Assembly: GCF_019297855.1 (NCBI RefSeq)
Contig: NZ_CP079194.1
Span: 1,661,501 to 1,725,500, forward strand
Direction of reading: 5' to 3'
Origin: Gymnodinialimonas ceratoperidinii
Lineage (GTDB): Bacteria; Pseudomonadota; Alphaproteobacteria; Rhodobacterales; Rhodobacteraceae
DNA: 64,000 nucleotides
Position 1 is the first letter of the stretch. Every line of letters starts with the position of its first letter. A program made the translations under genes and the position numbers. The notes below the pieces were generated by a model, which saw only the letters and a list, made by a program, of their open reading frames with translations, made no database searches and had not been told where the DNA came from. Positions 9,296 through 17,685 of this stretch are shown one piece after another.

Positions 9296-9957
9296 CGATG
9301 GAGAAGGTGAAAGAACCCTTTGTCGTCCTCACCCATGAGAGCGAGGCTGTCGATCACGAACGGCTGGGGCACCGTCGGTGCAAGGTATTGCGTAAGTGCG
9401 TCACGAACGGCGTCGGCATGGGGCGTACGCCCGGTGAGGGTCATGTGAAAGCGGAAGGCCTCCATCACGAAAGGGTAGCCCCACTTTTGCAACAAAGCCT
9501 CCTGCGTTTCGGTCAGGCCGGCCTTGCGCCGTCGCGCCAACTCGCTTGCCGAGGGCGGCGCGCGGAACGGGTCCAGCGCGGCCACGGCGGCCCCTGCAAG
9601 GTCCGACAATTCCGTCGATGGCGCGGCGGGCACCAGTGCCACGAAGCCGCCCATTCGCCGAACCTCAAGCCGAGGAATATTCACGGGCGCGCGGCCGGCG
9701 CAGAAGGCCCGCGCGGCGTCAGACAGCCCTGCCGCATCCGAGCCCTCCGCGAGGGCGAAAGGCGGCTTGATCGTGCCGTGGAAGCCATACTTCCGGGGCG
9801 TCGCCGTCAGCGTCTCGGCGCTTTCGGGCAGCCCGGCAATCGCGGGCTGCTCCAAGGGTGCGCCTGCAGCGCTGTCCCATCCCAACAAGGCCGCGCCTGC
9901 CGCGTACAGCGCGCCTTCGGGCACCACGTACAGCCCGTATCGTTTGAACCCGTCCAT
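9277..9957 (-). CDS. DUF1045 2H-phosphoesterase, phosphonate-linked
   Basis: A 226-residue protein of the DUF1045 family, commonly found in phosphonate gene clusters. Two H-x-T motifs of the 2H phosphoesterase fold are visible: YGFHGTIKPPF near residue 60 and FHMTLTGR near residue 180. Such enzymes act on cyclic or 2'-5' phosphodiesters; in this context a role on ribosyl cyclic phosphates from the C-P lyase pathway is plausible but unproven. The start at 9957 (MDGFKRYG) fits the family N-terminus. It lies divergently 19 bases from phnM and overlaps phnN tail to tail. Confidence 0.8.
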   Translation of the reverse strand: MDGFKRYGLYVVPEGALYAAGAALLGWDSAAGAPLEQPAIAGLPESAETLTATPRKYGFHGTIKPPFALAEGSDAAGLSDAARAFCAGRAPVNIPRLEVRRMGGFVALVPAAPSTELSDLAGAAVAALDPFRAPPSASELARRRKAGLTETQEALLQKWGYPFVMEAFRFHMTLTGRTPHADAVRDALTQYLAPTVPQPFVIDSLALMGEDDKGFFHLLHRYPLSG

Positions 9958-9976
9958 TTCTCTCTCCGAGGTGCCC

Positions 9977-11143
9977 ATGCCTGATCGCTCTCCCCTGATG
10001 CCCGAGCCTGTCACCCTTGCCAATGCCCGGCTCATCCTGCCGGACGGCGAGATGACGGGCCGCATCACCCTCGAGCAAGGAGAAATTGCCGAGATCGGTG
10101 AGGGCACGGAGGTGCCCGCGCGCGCCATCGACTGCGGCGGCGATTACGTCGCGCCGGGTCTGGTGGAACTGCATACGGACAATCTGGAGCGTCACATTCG
10201 CCCCCGGCCCAAGGTCCATTGGCCCTATGCGGCGGCGCTCAGCGCCCATGACGCAGAGCTGGCCGCCTGCGGGATCACGACCGTGTTCGACGCGATCCGC
10301 GCGGGCTCCCTGAAGGCGCAGGGGGACGCGTCCTGGGTCCGCTACGCGCGCGATCTGGCGGACGAGATGCTGGCCGCGCGAGCCCGTGGCGCGTTGAAGA
10401 TCAGCCATCACCTGCATCTGCGCGCCGAGATTTGTTCTCACACGCTGATCGAGGAGCTGGACGAGTTCGGCGAGGATGACCGCGTCGGCATCGTCTCCCT
10501 GATGGATCACACTCCGGGTCAGCGGCAGTTCGCGGACCTCAAGCAATATGAAACCTACATGCGCGGCAAGCATGGGTTGGATCAGGAGACCTTCGACACC
10601 CATGTGCGCACCCGCATGGCCTTGGGAGAAGAGGTCCGCGCCCCGCACGAGGCGGCGGCGGTCGAAGCCGCGGCAAGATTTAAGGCAGCCTTGGCGAGCC
10701 ACGACGACACGACGCCGGATCACGTGGCGCGCTCCAAGGCGCATGGCGTGGCGCTGGCCGAATTCCCCACGACCCGCGCCGCCGCTCAAGCCTGTCGCGA
10801 CGCCGGGATCGCGGTGATGATGGGCGCGCCGAACCTGATCCGCGGCGCGTCGCACTCGGGAAACGTCTCGGCGTTGGAGCTTGCGCGCGACGGGCTGCTC
10901 GACATCCTGTCGTCGGACTACGTGCCTTCGGCGCTGCTCTTTTCAGCCGTACGGCTGGGCGAGATCTGGGAAGACCTCCCCCGCGCCATGGAAACGGTGA
11001 CGGCAACGCCCGCGCGCGCCGTCGGGTTGACCGATCGCGGCGCCTTGGCCGAGGGGTTGCGCGCCGACGTGATCCGCTTCAGCACCCACGAGGGCGTGCC
11101 CTCGGTCCAAGGGGTCTGGTCCGCCGGGCAGCGCGTCGCCTAG
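9977..11143 (+). CDS. phnM: ribose 1-methylphosphonate 5-triphosphate diphosphohydrolase PhnM
   Basis: A 388-residue amidohydrolase-fold enzyme. It carries the metal motif VAPGLVELHTDNLERH near residue 60, and the middle region MDHTPGQRQFADL is typical of PhnM. It releases pyrophosphate from alpha-D-ribose 1-methylphosphonate 5-triphosphate, upstream of PhnJ. The start at 9977 (MPDRSP) is preferred; an in-frame GTG six bases earlier is possible. Its stop overlaps the convergent aminotransferase by four bases. PhnJ itself is not in the window. Confidence 0.9.
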   Translation: MPDRSPLMPEPVTLANARLILPDGEMTGRITLEQGEIAEIGEGTEVPARAIDCGGDYVAPGLVELHTDNLERHIRPRPKVHWPYAAALSAHDAELAACGITTVFDAIRAGSLKAQGDASWVRYARDLADEMLAARARGALKISHHLHLRAEICSHTLIEELDEFGEDDRVGIVSLMDHTPGQRQFADLKQYETYMRGKHGLDQETFDTHVRTRMALGEEVRAPHEAAAVEAAARFKAALASHDDTTPDHVARSKAHGVALAEFPTTRAAAQACRDAGIAVMMGAPNLIRGASHSGNVSALELARDGLLDILSSDYVPSALLFSAVRLGEIWEDLPRAMETVTATPARAVGLTDRGALAEGLRADVIRFSTHEGVPSVQGVWSAGQRVA

Positions 11144-12066
11144 GCGCTCTTCTCGGCGACATGCTGCGCGATCAGCGCCTTGTAGGCGGACTGGATGCGC
11201 GCGGTGACAGGGCGCTCGCCATTGCCAATCGGCTTGCCGTCGATCTCCGCCACCGGGGTCTGCGCGCCGAAAGTGCCGGTGAGGAAGGCCTCGTCCGCCG
11301 AGACCGCCTCGTAGAGCGAGTAGTTCTTCTCGAACACCGGAATGCCCTCGGCCCGGCAGATGTCGATGACCTTCTGCCGCGTCACGCCGTTCATGCAATA
11401 GTCGCCGGTGGAGGTCCAAACCTCGCCCTTGCGCACGATGAAGAAGTTGCAGGCGTTGGTGGTGTTCACGAAGCCATGGGGGTCAAGCATCAGCCCCTCA
11501 TCGGCGCCGGCCTGTTCGGCCTGCAGGCAGGCAATGACGCAGTTCAGCTTGGAGTGGCTGTTGTACTTGGCATCCTGGCTCATCGGCAGCCCGCGCACCT
11601 GCGGCACGGTGGCCAGCCGGATGCCGCGGTCGTGCAGGCGGTCGACGGGCTTGGAATGCTCGCAGATGATCACCAGCGTGGGACCCGATCGCGACAGCGA
11701 CGGATGCTGGAAGGGCTTCACCTTGACCCCGCGCGTCAGCATCAGGCGGCAGTGCACGTCGGTGTGCATGTCGTTGGCCTTCCGGGTCGCCTCCAGCGCC
11801 TCGAAGATTCCCGCGCGGTCCATGCCGACGTCGAGCGAGACGGCCTTGCAGCTGCCGAAGAAGCGATCCATGTGCTCGTCGAAGAAACTCCAGACCCCGT
11901 CGTAGAGCCGCAGCCCTTCCCACATGCCGTCGCCTAGCATGAAACCGCTGTCGTAGACCGAGACCTTGGCCTCGTCGCGGTGAACGATCTCGCCGTTCAC
12001 GTATATCTTGATATCGGCGTTGCGCGGGTCTTCCAGCGCGTCGTGGGTGGTGAGCGTGTCGTTCAT
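11140..12066 (-). CDS. class IV aminotransferase (branched-chain / D-amino-acid type)
   Basis: A 308-residue PLP enzyme of fold type IV. The catalytic lysine lies in NSHSKLNCVIA, followed by the E-G-x-x-x-x-x-x-G-x-x-x-x-T-N pattern (DEGLMLDPHGFVNTTN) and the C-terminal phosphate loop (GTFGAQTPV). The N-terminal YDSGFMLGDGMWEGLRLYDG matches the family. Substrate choice between branched-chain amino acids, D-alanine and others cannot be read from sequence. It is preceded by divergent space and the small membrane-protein gene, with no pathway partner beside it. Confidence 0.8.
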   Translation of the reverse strand: MNDTLTTHDALEDPRNADIKIYVNGEIVHRDEAKVSVYDSGFMLGDGMWEGLRLYDGVWSFFDEHMDRFFGSCKAVSLDVGMDRAGIFEALEATRKANDMHTDVHCRLMLTRGVKVKPFQHPSLSRSGPTLVIICEHSKPVDRLHDRGIRLATVPQVRGLPMSQDAKYNSHSKLNCVIACLQAEQAGADEGLMLDPHGFVNTTNACNFFIVRKGEVWTSTGDYCMNGVTRQKVIDICRAEGIPVFEKNYSLYEAVSADEAFLTGTFGAQTPVAEIDGKPIGNGERPVTARIQSAYKALIAQHVAEKSA

Positions 12067-12189
12067 CGGGGGCCTCTCTATTGTCGCTTCCTTGTGGCGA
12101 ATGCCTGCGCTTTTGTCACGTTAACCAATCGCGTCTGGCACTCCGTTCAGGTCTCGGGCACATCTGCCGGTCAAAGGAGACAGCGCGCC

Positions 12190-12441
12190 ATGGATTTTGC
12201 CTCGCTCGTACAAACCCTCACCGACTGGATCGTGCAGGTCGGCTCGTCCGTACATGACTTGCCGGGTACCGTGGGCTTCGGCCTCGGGCTTTTCACGTGG
12301 TTCGCGGTGGAGCAAATCCTGCACCGGGTCATGTCGGGCCTGCGGTGGGTGATCCTGATCGGCGCCATTGTCGCGCTTGGCCTGTCGGTGCCCTACCTTG
12401 CCAGCCTGATGATGGGCAGTGGCCCCCCGCCCGCGCCTTAG
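12190..12441 (+). CDS. small membrane protein, unknown function
   Basis: An 83-residue protein with AGGAG at about 12176-12180, nine bases before the ATG. Two hydrophobic stretches are visible (about residues 28-45, GFGLGLFTWFAVEQIL, and 52-75, WVILIGAIVALGLSVPYLASLMM), followed by a short proline-rich tail, so an inner-membrane hairpin protein is likely. Its stop overlaps the convergent threonine aldolase stop by four bases. No family recognised. Confidence 0.6.
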   Translation: MDFASLVQTLTDWIVQVGSSVHDLPGTVGFGLGLFTWFAVEQILHRVMSGLRWVILIGAIVALGLSVPYLASLMMGSGPPPAP

Positions 12442-13469
12442 GCAATCGCGGCAAAAGCCTCCTTCAGGGCGGTGAAGCCCGCGTCGTCGATATCGCGGTG
12501 CATGACCAGGCGCATGGCGGGTTCAGGGGCCGAGACGCGGAGACCGTGGTCGGCCAGGGACCCGAGGTCGAGACCGTCGCGCGGTGTGAGGAACACCATG
12601 TTGGTCGCCTGGGTGACGTCACCGAGGCCAAGCCCGCGCAGATGTGCCGCGAGCGCTTCGGCGCGGGCGTGATCTTCGGCCAGCCGGGGCGCGTTATGCT
12701 CCAGCGCATAGAGGCCTGCAGCCGCGAGGACTCCCGCCTGCCGCATGCCGCCGCCGAGCATCTTCCGCATCCGACGAGCGCGGGCGATCAGGTCGGCCGG
12801 TCCGACGAGAACCGAGCCCACCGGCGCGCCGAGCCCCTTGGAAAGACAGATCGAAACCGTGTCGAACGGACCGGCGAGGTCGGTCTCGGAACAGCCGAGC
12901 GCGGTGATCGCGTTGAAGAACCGCGCGCCGTCAAGGTGGAGGCTCAACCCGCCCGCGCGACCCGCCTCAACGGTCGCCTGCATGCGGGGCAGCGGCACGG
13001 CACGGCCGTAATGGGTATTCTCCAGCGACAGAAGGCGGCTGATCGGGTGGTGGCTGTCATCCTCCTTGATCGCGGCCGTGATGTCATCGGCCTCCAGGGC
13101 GCCATCCTCGGCCACGGGCAGCGCGTGGAGCGCGACGCCCCCCAGAACCGAGGCGCCGGCCGCCTCGTAGCGGATCACGTGGTACGCCTCGCCCGCGATG
13201 ACCTCTTCGCCGCGGCCGCAATGGGCCAGCATCGCCAGAAGGTTGGACTGCGTGCCCGAGGGCGCGAAGAGCGCGGCTTCCTTGCCCAGACGCTCGGCCA
13301 GGGTGGCTTCGAGGCGGTTCACATTTGGATCGTCGCCATAGACATCATCGCCCACCTCCGCGCGCGCCATGGCGTCGCGCATGCCGCTGCACGGCTGTGT
13401 CACGGTGTCCGAGCGCAGATCGGCAAGAATGGGCCCGGTCGGGGCGGCGATAGCGGTGTAATGAGACAT
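12438..13469 (-). CDS. ltaE: low-specificity L-threonine aldolase
   Basis: A 343-residue PLP fold type I enzyme. DLRSDTVTQP opens the protein as in the family, VGDDVYGDDPNVNRLE follows, SLENTHYG holds the substrate site, LHLDGAR the PLP-pairing Asp, and SICLSKGLGAPVGS the Schiff-base lysine. It splits L-threonine or allo-threonine to glycine and acetaldehyde. The start at 13469 (MSHYTAIAAP) removes a non-conserved upstream extension. It is divergent from the MocR regulator; the two probably share a promoter region but not a pathway. Confidence 0.9.
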   Translation of the reverse strand: MSHYTAIAAPTGPILADLRSDTVTQPCSGMRDAMARAEVGDDVYGDDPNVNRLEATLAERLGKEAALFAPSGTQSNLLAMLAHCGRGEEVIAGEAYHVIRYEAAGASVLGGVALHALPVAEDGALEADDITAAIKEDDSHHPISRLLSLENTHYGRAVPLPRMQATVEAGRAGGLSLHLDGARFFNAITALGCSETDLAGPFDTVSICLSKGLGAPVGSVLVGPADLIARARRMRKMLGGGMRQAGVLAAAGLYALEHNAPRLAEDHARAEALAAHLRGLGLGDVTQATNMVFLTPRDGLDLGSLADHGLRVSAPEPAMRLVMHRDIDDAGFTALKEAFAAIA

Positions 13470-13539
13470 CTGGCGGCTCCTTCGCGGTCGGGGCAAAGCA
13501 TCATGCGCGTGGACGATTGGCAACCCCGGCGCGACGGTT

Positions 13540-13580
13540 GGCCTTGTTGTTCCGCACAGAAACAACCATTCTGGCCCTAT
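13540..13580 (+). promoter_or_regulatory. TauR-box-like direct repeat upstream of tauR
   Basis: TGGCCTTG at 13540-13547 and TGGCCCTA at 13573-13580 are 33 bases apart, three helical turns, just ahead of the regulator start at 13598. The same octamer occurs in 22-base-spaced pairs before tpa and xsc. Between the two copies lies an inverted repeat (GTTGTT 13547-13552, AACAAC 13562-13567). MocR-type regulators bind direct repeats, and Rhodobacter TauR is reported to recognise CTGGACTTAA-like sites, so autoregulation is predicted. Confidence 0.6.
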
Positions 13581-13597
13581 CATTTTCGAGAGTCCCT

Positions 13598-15073
13598 ATG
13601 GCCATCATCTCCGAGTATCACATCTTCCTGTCGGACGATCCCAACGTGGGCCTGCAGACCCGCCTGAAAGACGCCATCACGCGGGCGATCTGGGATCGGA
13701 GGTTCTCGCCCGGCGACCGGCTTCCGGCAACGCGCGCCTTGGCGCAACATCTTGGAATCAGTCGCATAACCGTCAGCCTGGCCTACGACAGCCTGCTCTC
13801 GACCGGCTACATCGTCTCGATGCCGCGCTCGGGGTTTTTCGTGGCCAATGACGCGCCTACGCGGATGGAAGTCAGCCTGCCGGACCGGATTGACGAGAGC
13901 GCAAGGCTCGACTGGTCGGACCGGCTCGGGGACATTCCGCCGGCGCTGGGCAAACAGGCCACGCCCGCCGATTGGCGGAGCTACAAATACCCCTTCATCT
14001 TCGGAGAGCCCGACATCGCGCGCTTCCCGGTGGACGATTGGCGGGATTGCGTGCGGCGGGGGCTTGGCAAGCGGCATTTTGAGCAGATTGCCTATGATGC
14101 AAGCGATCGCGACGACCCCTTTCTTGTAGAACAAATCGTGCGGCGGTCGGTGTCAGGGCGCGGTGTAGCCGCAACGATGGACGAGGTGCTGGTCACGGCG
14201 GGCGCTCAGAATGCGCTTTGGCTGACCGTGCAGATCCTCTTCGCCGGGCAGGGCGGCGATGTCGCGATGGAAGACCCCGGCTATCCGGAGTTGCGCAATC
14301 TCCTGCGACAGCAGGGCCTGACGATCCATCCCGTGCCCGTCGACCGCGACGGCATGATCGTCGACCAGATCCCGCAGGGCGTGCGCGCCGTCTTCGCGAC
14401 GCCGTCGCACCAGGCGCCTACGGGCGCCACCATGTCGATGGCGCGGCGGAGGGCGTTGCTGGAGCGCGCGGAGGCGGAAGATTTCGTCGTGATCGAGGAC
14501 GATTATGATTACGAGATGAGCTACGACTCGCCTGCCTTGCCCGCGCTCCGTTCCCTCGATCAGCGCGGACGGGTGATCTATATCGGCAGCTTCTCGAAAT
14601 CGATCTTTCCGGGGCTGCGCCTGGGCTACCTGACCGCCGATGCCCGCGTGGTGGAACACGCCCGCGCGGTGCGGACGCTGTCGGAGCGTCATCCGCCGGG
14701 GCTGACACAGCGCACCGTGGCCTATTTTCTGTCAGAGGGGCACTACAACAGCCATTCGCGCCGGATGCGCACGCGCATGGCGCGGCGCAACGAGGTCTTG
14801 CGCGCCGCGCTCGCCGATCATGGGCTGACGCCTGCGCTCAGCCGCGCGACCGGTGGGACGACGCTCTGGCTTCTGGGTCCCGAAGGGCTGGATGCCGACG
14901 CGCTGGCCGGGGCGTTGCGCGAGAAGAGCGTGCTGATCGAGCCGGGTTCGGCGTTCTATGCGCGCGAGGACGCGCCGAAAAACCGGGTCCGTCTGGGTTT
15001 TGCGACCGTCGAGACGGCGCTCATTTCCGAGGGCGTCGGGCTGATCGCTGAGACGATCCGCGAGATTTCATGA
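13598..15073 (+). CDS. tauR: MocR-family regulator, probable taurine regulator TauR
   Basis: A 491-residue GntR/MocR fusion. The winged helix (RFSPGDRLPATRALAQHLGISRITVSLAYDSL, about residues 30-65) is joined by a linker to a fold type I aminotransferase-like domain, with VIEDDYDYEMSY and GSFSKSIFPGLRLGY carrying the PLP-lysine. In Rhodobacter capsulatus, TauR of this family activates tpa and xsc with taurine. Here the gene lies next to tpa-xsc, and matching direct repeats precede it, tpa and xsc. The start at 13598 (MAIISEYHI) fits; an upstream extension is rejected because it overlaps the operator-like repeats. Confidence 0.8.
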   Translation: MAIISEYHIFLSDDPNVGLQTRLKDAITRAIWDRRFSPGDRLPATRALAQHLGISRITVSLAYDSLLSTGYIVSMPRSGFFVANDAPTRMEVSLPDRIDESARLDWSDRLGDIPPALGKQATPADWRSYKYPFIFGEPDIARFPVDDWRDCVRRGLGKRHFEQIAYDASDRDDPFLVEQIVRRSVSGRGVAATMDEVLVTAGAQNALWLTVQILFAGQGGDVAMEDPGYPELRNLLRQQGLTIHPVPVDRDGMIVDQIPQGVRAVFATPSHQAPTGATMSMARRRALLERAEAEDFVVIEDDYDYEMSYDSPALPALRSLDQRGRVIYIGSFSKSIFPGLRLGYLTADARVVEHARAVRTLSERHPPGLTQRTVAYFLSEGHYNSHSRRMRTRMARRNEVLRAALADHGLTPALSRATGGTTLWLLGPEGLDADALAGALREKSVLIEPGSAFYAREDAPKNRVRLGFATVETALISEGVGLIAETIREIS

Positions 15074-15098
15074 GCGGCGCTTACTGCGATGGCGCCGA

Positions 15099-15152
15099 GG
15101 GGGGCTAGCCCCCCACGCCTCTCCCCTCTGGGGAAAGACGTTCCCCCCAGAG
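15099..15152. terminator. paired hairpins between convergent tauR and the flavoprotein gene
   Basis: The palindrome GGGGGG-CTAG-CCCCCC (15099-15114) is followed by a second hairpin with arms CTCTGGGG (15126-15133) and CCCCAGAG (15145-15152). Such G/C-rich pairs are common between convergent genes in Rhodobacterales and probably end transcription from both sides, although no long U tract follows. Confidence 0.5.
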
Positions 15153-15186
15153 TTGTATCGGCCAAGATGAAGGGAGCGGGTAGCGC

Positions 15187-17625
15187 TCAGGCGCGGGCGC
15201 GTTCGGACTTCGGGTCGTACATGGGCCGGGTCGAGGCCTCGGCCCTGACGCGGGTGCCGGCGACCTCGATCTCGTAAGTGGAGGCGAGCATCTCGGCCGG
15301 GGTTTCGCCGGGGCAGGGGACATAGCCCATGCCGATGGCGCCGCCGAGGGTGTGGCCGTAATTGCCGGAGGTGATGTAGCTGACGACCTCTCCGTCACGG
15401 ATGATCGGCTCGGCGTGGAAAAGCATCGGCTCGGGGTCGGTCAGTTTGAACTGGACGAGGCGCATTTGCAGACCCTCCTCGCGCTTTTTGGCCACCGCGT
15501 CAGCGCCGATGAAGTGGGACTTGGTCTTGGCGACGGCAAAGCCGAGGCCTGCTTCAACGACGTGGTCTTCTCCGGTGATATCATGGCCGAAGTGGCGGAA
15601 GGCCTTCTCGATGCGGGCGCTGTCCATCATGTGCATGCCGCAAAGCCGCAGGCCGTGGTCGGCACCGGCGGCGTGGAGCGTCTCGAAGACATGGGCGGCC
15701 TGATCGGCGGAGACGTAGATCTCCCACCCCAATTCGCCCACGTAGGTCACGCGGTGGGCGCGGGCGGTGCCGAGTCCGATCTCGATCTCTTGCGCGGTGC
15801 CGAAGGGGAAGGCCTCGTTCGACCAGTCGTGGGGGCTGACCGATTGCAGGAGCGCGCGGGAGTTGGGGCCCATGACGGCGATGACAGCCTCGGCGGCGGT
15901 GACGTCGGAGATCACCACCATCTCGTCGCGGCGGTGCATCTTGAGCCAGGCCATGTCGCGGATCAGCGTCGCGGCGGGGGTGACGATAAGGTAGCTGTCG
16001 TGCGCCATGCGGGTGATGGTCACGTCGGCCTCGATCCCGCCGCGGGCATTGAGGAACTGGGTGTAGACGATCTTGCCGACCGGCACGGCCATGTCGCCGC
16101 CGGCGATACGGTCGAGGAAGGCCTCTGCGTCGGGGCCGTCGACGCGGATCTTGCCGAAGGAGGACATGTCGTACATGCCGACCGCCTCGCGCACGGCGCG
16201 GTGTTCCTGGGCCTGGTTCTCGAACCAGTTCTGGCCCTTCCAGTCGTAGACGTATTCCCGTGCCTGGCCTTCGTTGGCGAACCAGTTGGCGCGTTCCCAA
16301 CCGGCCAATTCGCCGAAGACGGCACCTTGCGCCTTGAGGTGTTCGTGCAGCGGTGAGCGGCGCACGCCCCGCGCGGTGGCCTTCTGGCGGTAGGGATAAT
16401 GGTCGGCGTAGAGCAGGCCGAGGGTTTCGGAGGCGCGTTCGCGCAGGTAGCGGCGGTTGCGCTGGAAGGGTTGCATCCGGCGGATGTCGACTTCGCCCAC
16501 ATCGAAGGGGGGAATGCCGTGCTCCATCCATTCGGCCAGCGCCCACCCGGCGCCACCGGCGGACTGGATGCCGATGGAGTTGAAGCCCGCGCAGACCCAG
16601 TAGCCGTCGACCTCGGGAGCAGGGCCCATGTGGTAGGCATCGTCGGGGGTGAAGGACTCGGGCCCGTTGAAGAAGGTGTGGATGCCCGCCTCGGCCAGCA
16701 TCGGCATCCGCTCGCAGGCGTTCTCGAGAATCGGTTCGAAGTGATCAAAATCCTCGGGGAGCTGGTCGAACTCGAAATCCTCGGGGATCGGGCCCCAGGG
16801 CTTGGAGACCGGCTCGAAGGCGCCGAGGAGCATCTTGCCAGCGTCTTCCTTGTAGTAGGCGCATTCGTCCGGCACCCGCAGGACGGGAAGCTGCGCCAGA
16901 TCGGGGATGTTCTCGGTGACGATGTAGAAGTGCTCGCAGGCCTGCAGCGGCACGTTCACGCCGGCCAGCTGGCCGAAATCGCGCGCCCACATGCCGGCGC
17001 AGTTGACGATCATCTCGGCCCGGATGGTGCCGCTGTCGCCGTCCATCTCCCAATCGACGCCGTTGACCTTGCCGCCCTCGGTATCGACGCCGGTGACCTT
17101 CACGCCTTCCAGCACCGTGGCGCCGCCCATGCGCGCGCCCTTGGCCATGGCGAGCGCGATGTTCGCCGGGTCGCCCTGACCGTCGAGGGGCAGCCAGACG
17201 GCGGCGGTCATGCCCTCGGTATTCACGTGGGGGTAGCGGCGGTTGACCTCGGCGGCGTCGATCTCCTCCACCTCGACGCCGAAGCTGCGCGCCATTGAGG
17301 CCTGGCGGCGGATCTCCTCGGCGCGGTGTTCCGTCAGCGCCATGGTTATCGAGCCGCAGCGGCGGAAGCCGGTGGCCACGCCCGTTTCGGCCTCGAGGTT
17401 GCCGTAGAGCTCCTGCGAATACTTGGCGAGCCGGGTCATGTTCTTGGTGGCGCGCAGCTGCGCGATCAGCCCCGCCGCGTGCCAGGTGGTGCCCGAGGTC
17501 AGGCGCTTGCGCTCAAGCAGCACCACGTCGGTCCAGCCGAGCTTGGTCAGGTGATAGGCGACAGAACAGCCGGCGACGCCGCCGCCGACGATGACGACGC
17601 GCGCGTGGGAGGGGACTTTGGACAT
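15187..17625 (-). CDS. dimethylglycine/sarcosine-dehydrogenase-like flavoprotein (DAO + GcvT), taurine-linked
   Basis: An 812-residue two-domain demethylase. The N-terminal DAO-type half has the dinucleotide-binding GGGVAGCSVAYHLTKLGW and SGTTWHAAG, whose His is the covalent FAD site in dimethylglycine dehydrogenase. The C-terminal half (from about residue 430) is GcvT-like and binds tetrahydrofolate, taking the released C1 unit. The gene starts 60 bases after tpa on the same strand, with a 9-bp hairpin between. Its place in a taurine-regulated unit suggests an N-methylated taurine as substrate, yielding taurine for Tpa. Known substrates of the family are dimethylglycine and sarcosine, so that reading is inference. 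A paralogue lies at 54725-57133. Confidence 0.8.
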   Translation of the reverse strand: MSKVPSHARVVIVGGGVAGCSVAYHLTKLGWTDVVLLERKRLTSGTTWHAAGLIAQLRATKNMTRLAKYSQELYGNLEAETGVATGFRRCGSITMALTEHRAEEIRRQASMARSFGVEVEEIDAAEVNRRYPHVNTEGMTAAVWLPLDGQGDPANIALAMAKGARMGGATVLEGVKVTGVDTEGGKVNGVDWEMDGDSGTIRAEMIVNCAGMWARDFGQLAGVNVPLQACEHFYIVTENIPDLAQLPVLRVPDECAYYKEDAGKMLLGAFEPVSKPWGPIPEDFEFDQLPEDFDHFEPILENACERMPMLAEAGIHTFFNGPESFTPDDAYHMGPAPEVDGYWVCAGFNSIGIQSAGGAGWALAEWMEHGIPPFDVGEVDIRRMQPFQRNRRYLRERASETLGLLYADHYPYRQKATARGVRRSPLHEHLKAQGAVFGELAGWERANWFANEGQAREYVYDWKGQNWFENQAQEHRAVREAVGMYDMSSFGKIRVDGPDAEAFLDRIAGGDMAVPVGKIVYTQFLNARGGIEADVTITRMAHDSYLIVTPAATLIRDMAWLKMHRRDEMVVISDVTAAEAVIAVMGPNSRALLQSVSPHDWSNEAFPFGTAQEIEIGLGTARAHRVTYVGELGWEIYVSADQAAHVFETLHAAGADHGLRLCGMHMMDSARIEKAFRHFGHDITGEDHVVEAGLGFAVAKTKSHFIGADAVAKKREEGLQMRLVQFKLTDPEPMLFHAEPIIRDGEVVSYITSGNYGHTLGGAIGMGYVPCPGETPAEMLASTYEIEVAGTRVRAEASTRPMYDPKSERARA

Positions 17626-17653
17626 GTGAGGAAACCCGGTCAGAGGGGAGTTT

Positions 17654-17679
17654 GGGCGGGCCGACGTTGCGGCCCGCCC
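17654..17679 (-). other. intercistronic hairpin between tpa and the flavoprotein gene
   Basis: Perfect 9-bp stem with arms GGGCGGGCC (17654-17662) and GGCCCGCCC (17671-17679) and an 8-base loop. No U tract follows on the minus strand, so it more likely stabilises the tpa transcript or attenuates the downstream gene than terminates fully. Confidence 0.5.
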
Positions 17680-17685
17680 CGAACG

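Noticed and set aside
12297..13667. Plus-strand frame of about 450 codons over threonine aldolase
   Set aside because: Antisense to ltaE and runs into the tauR promoter and start in another frame.
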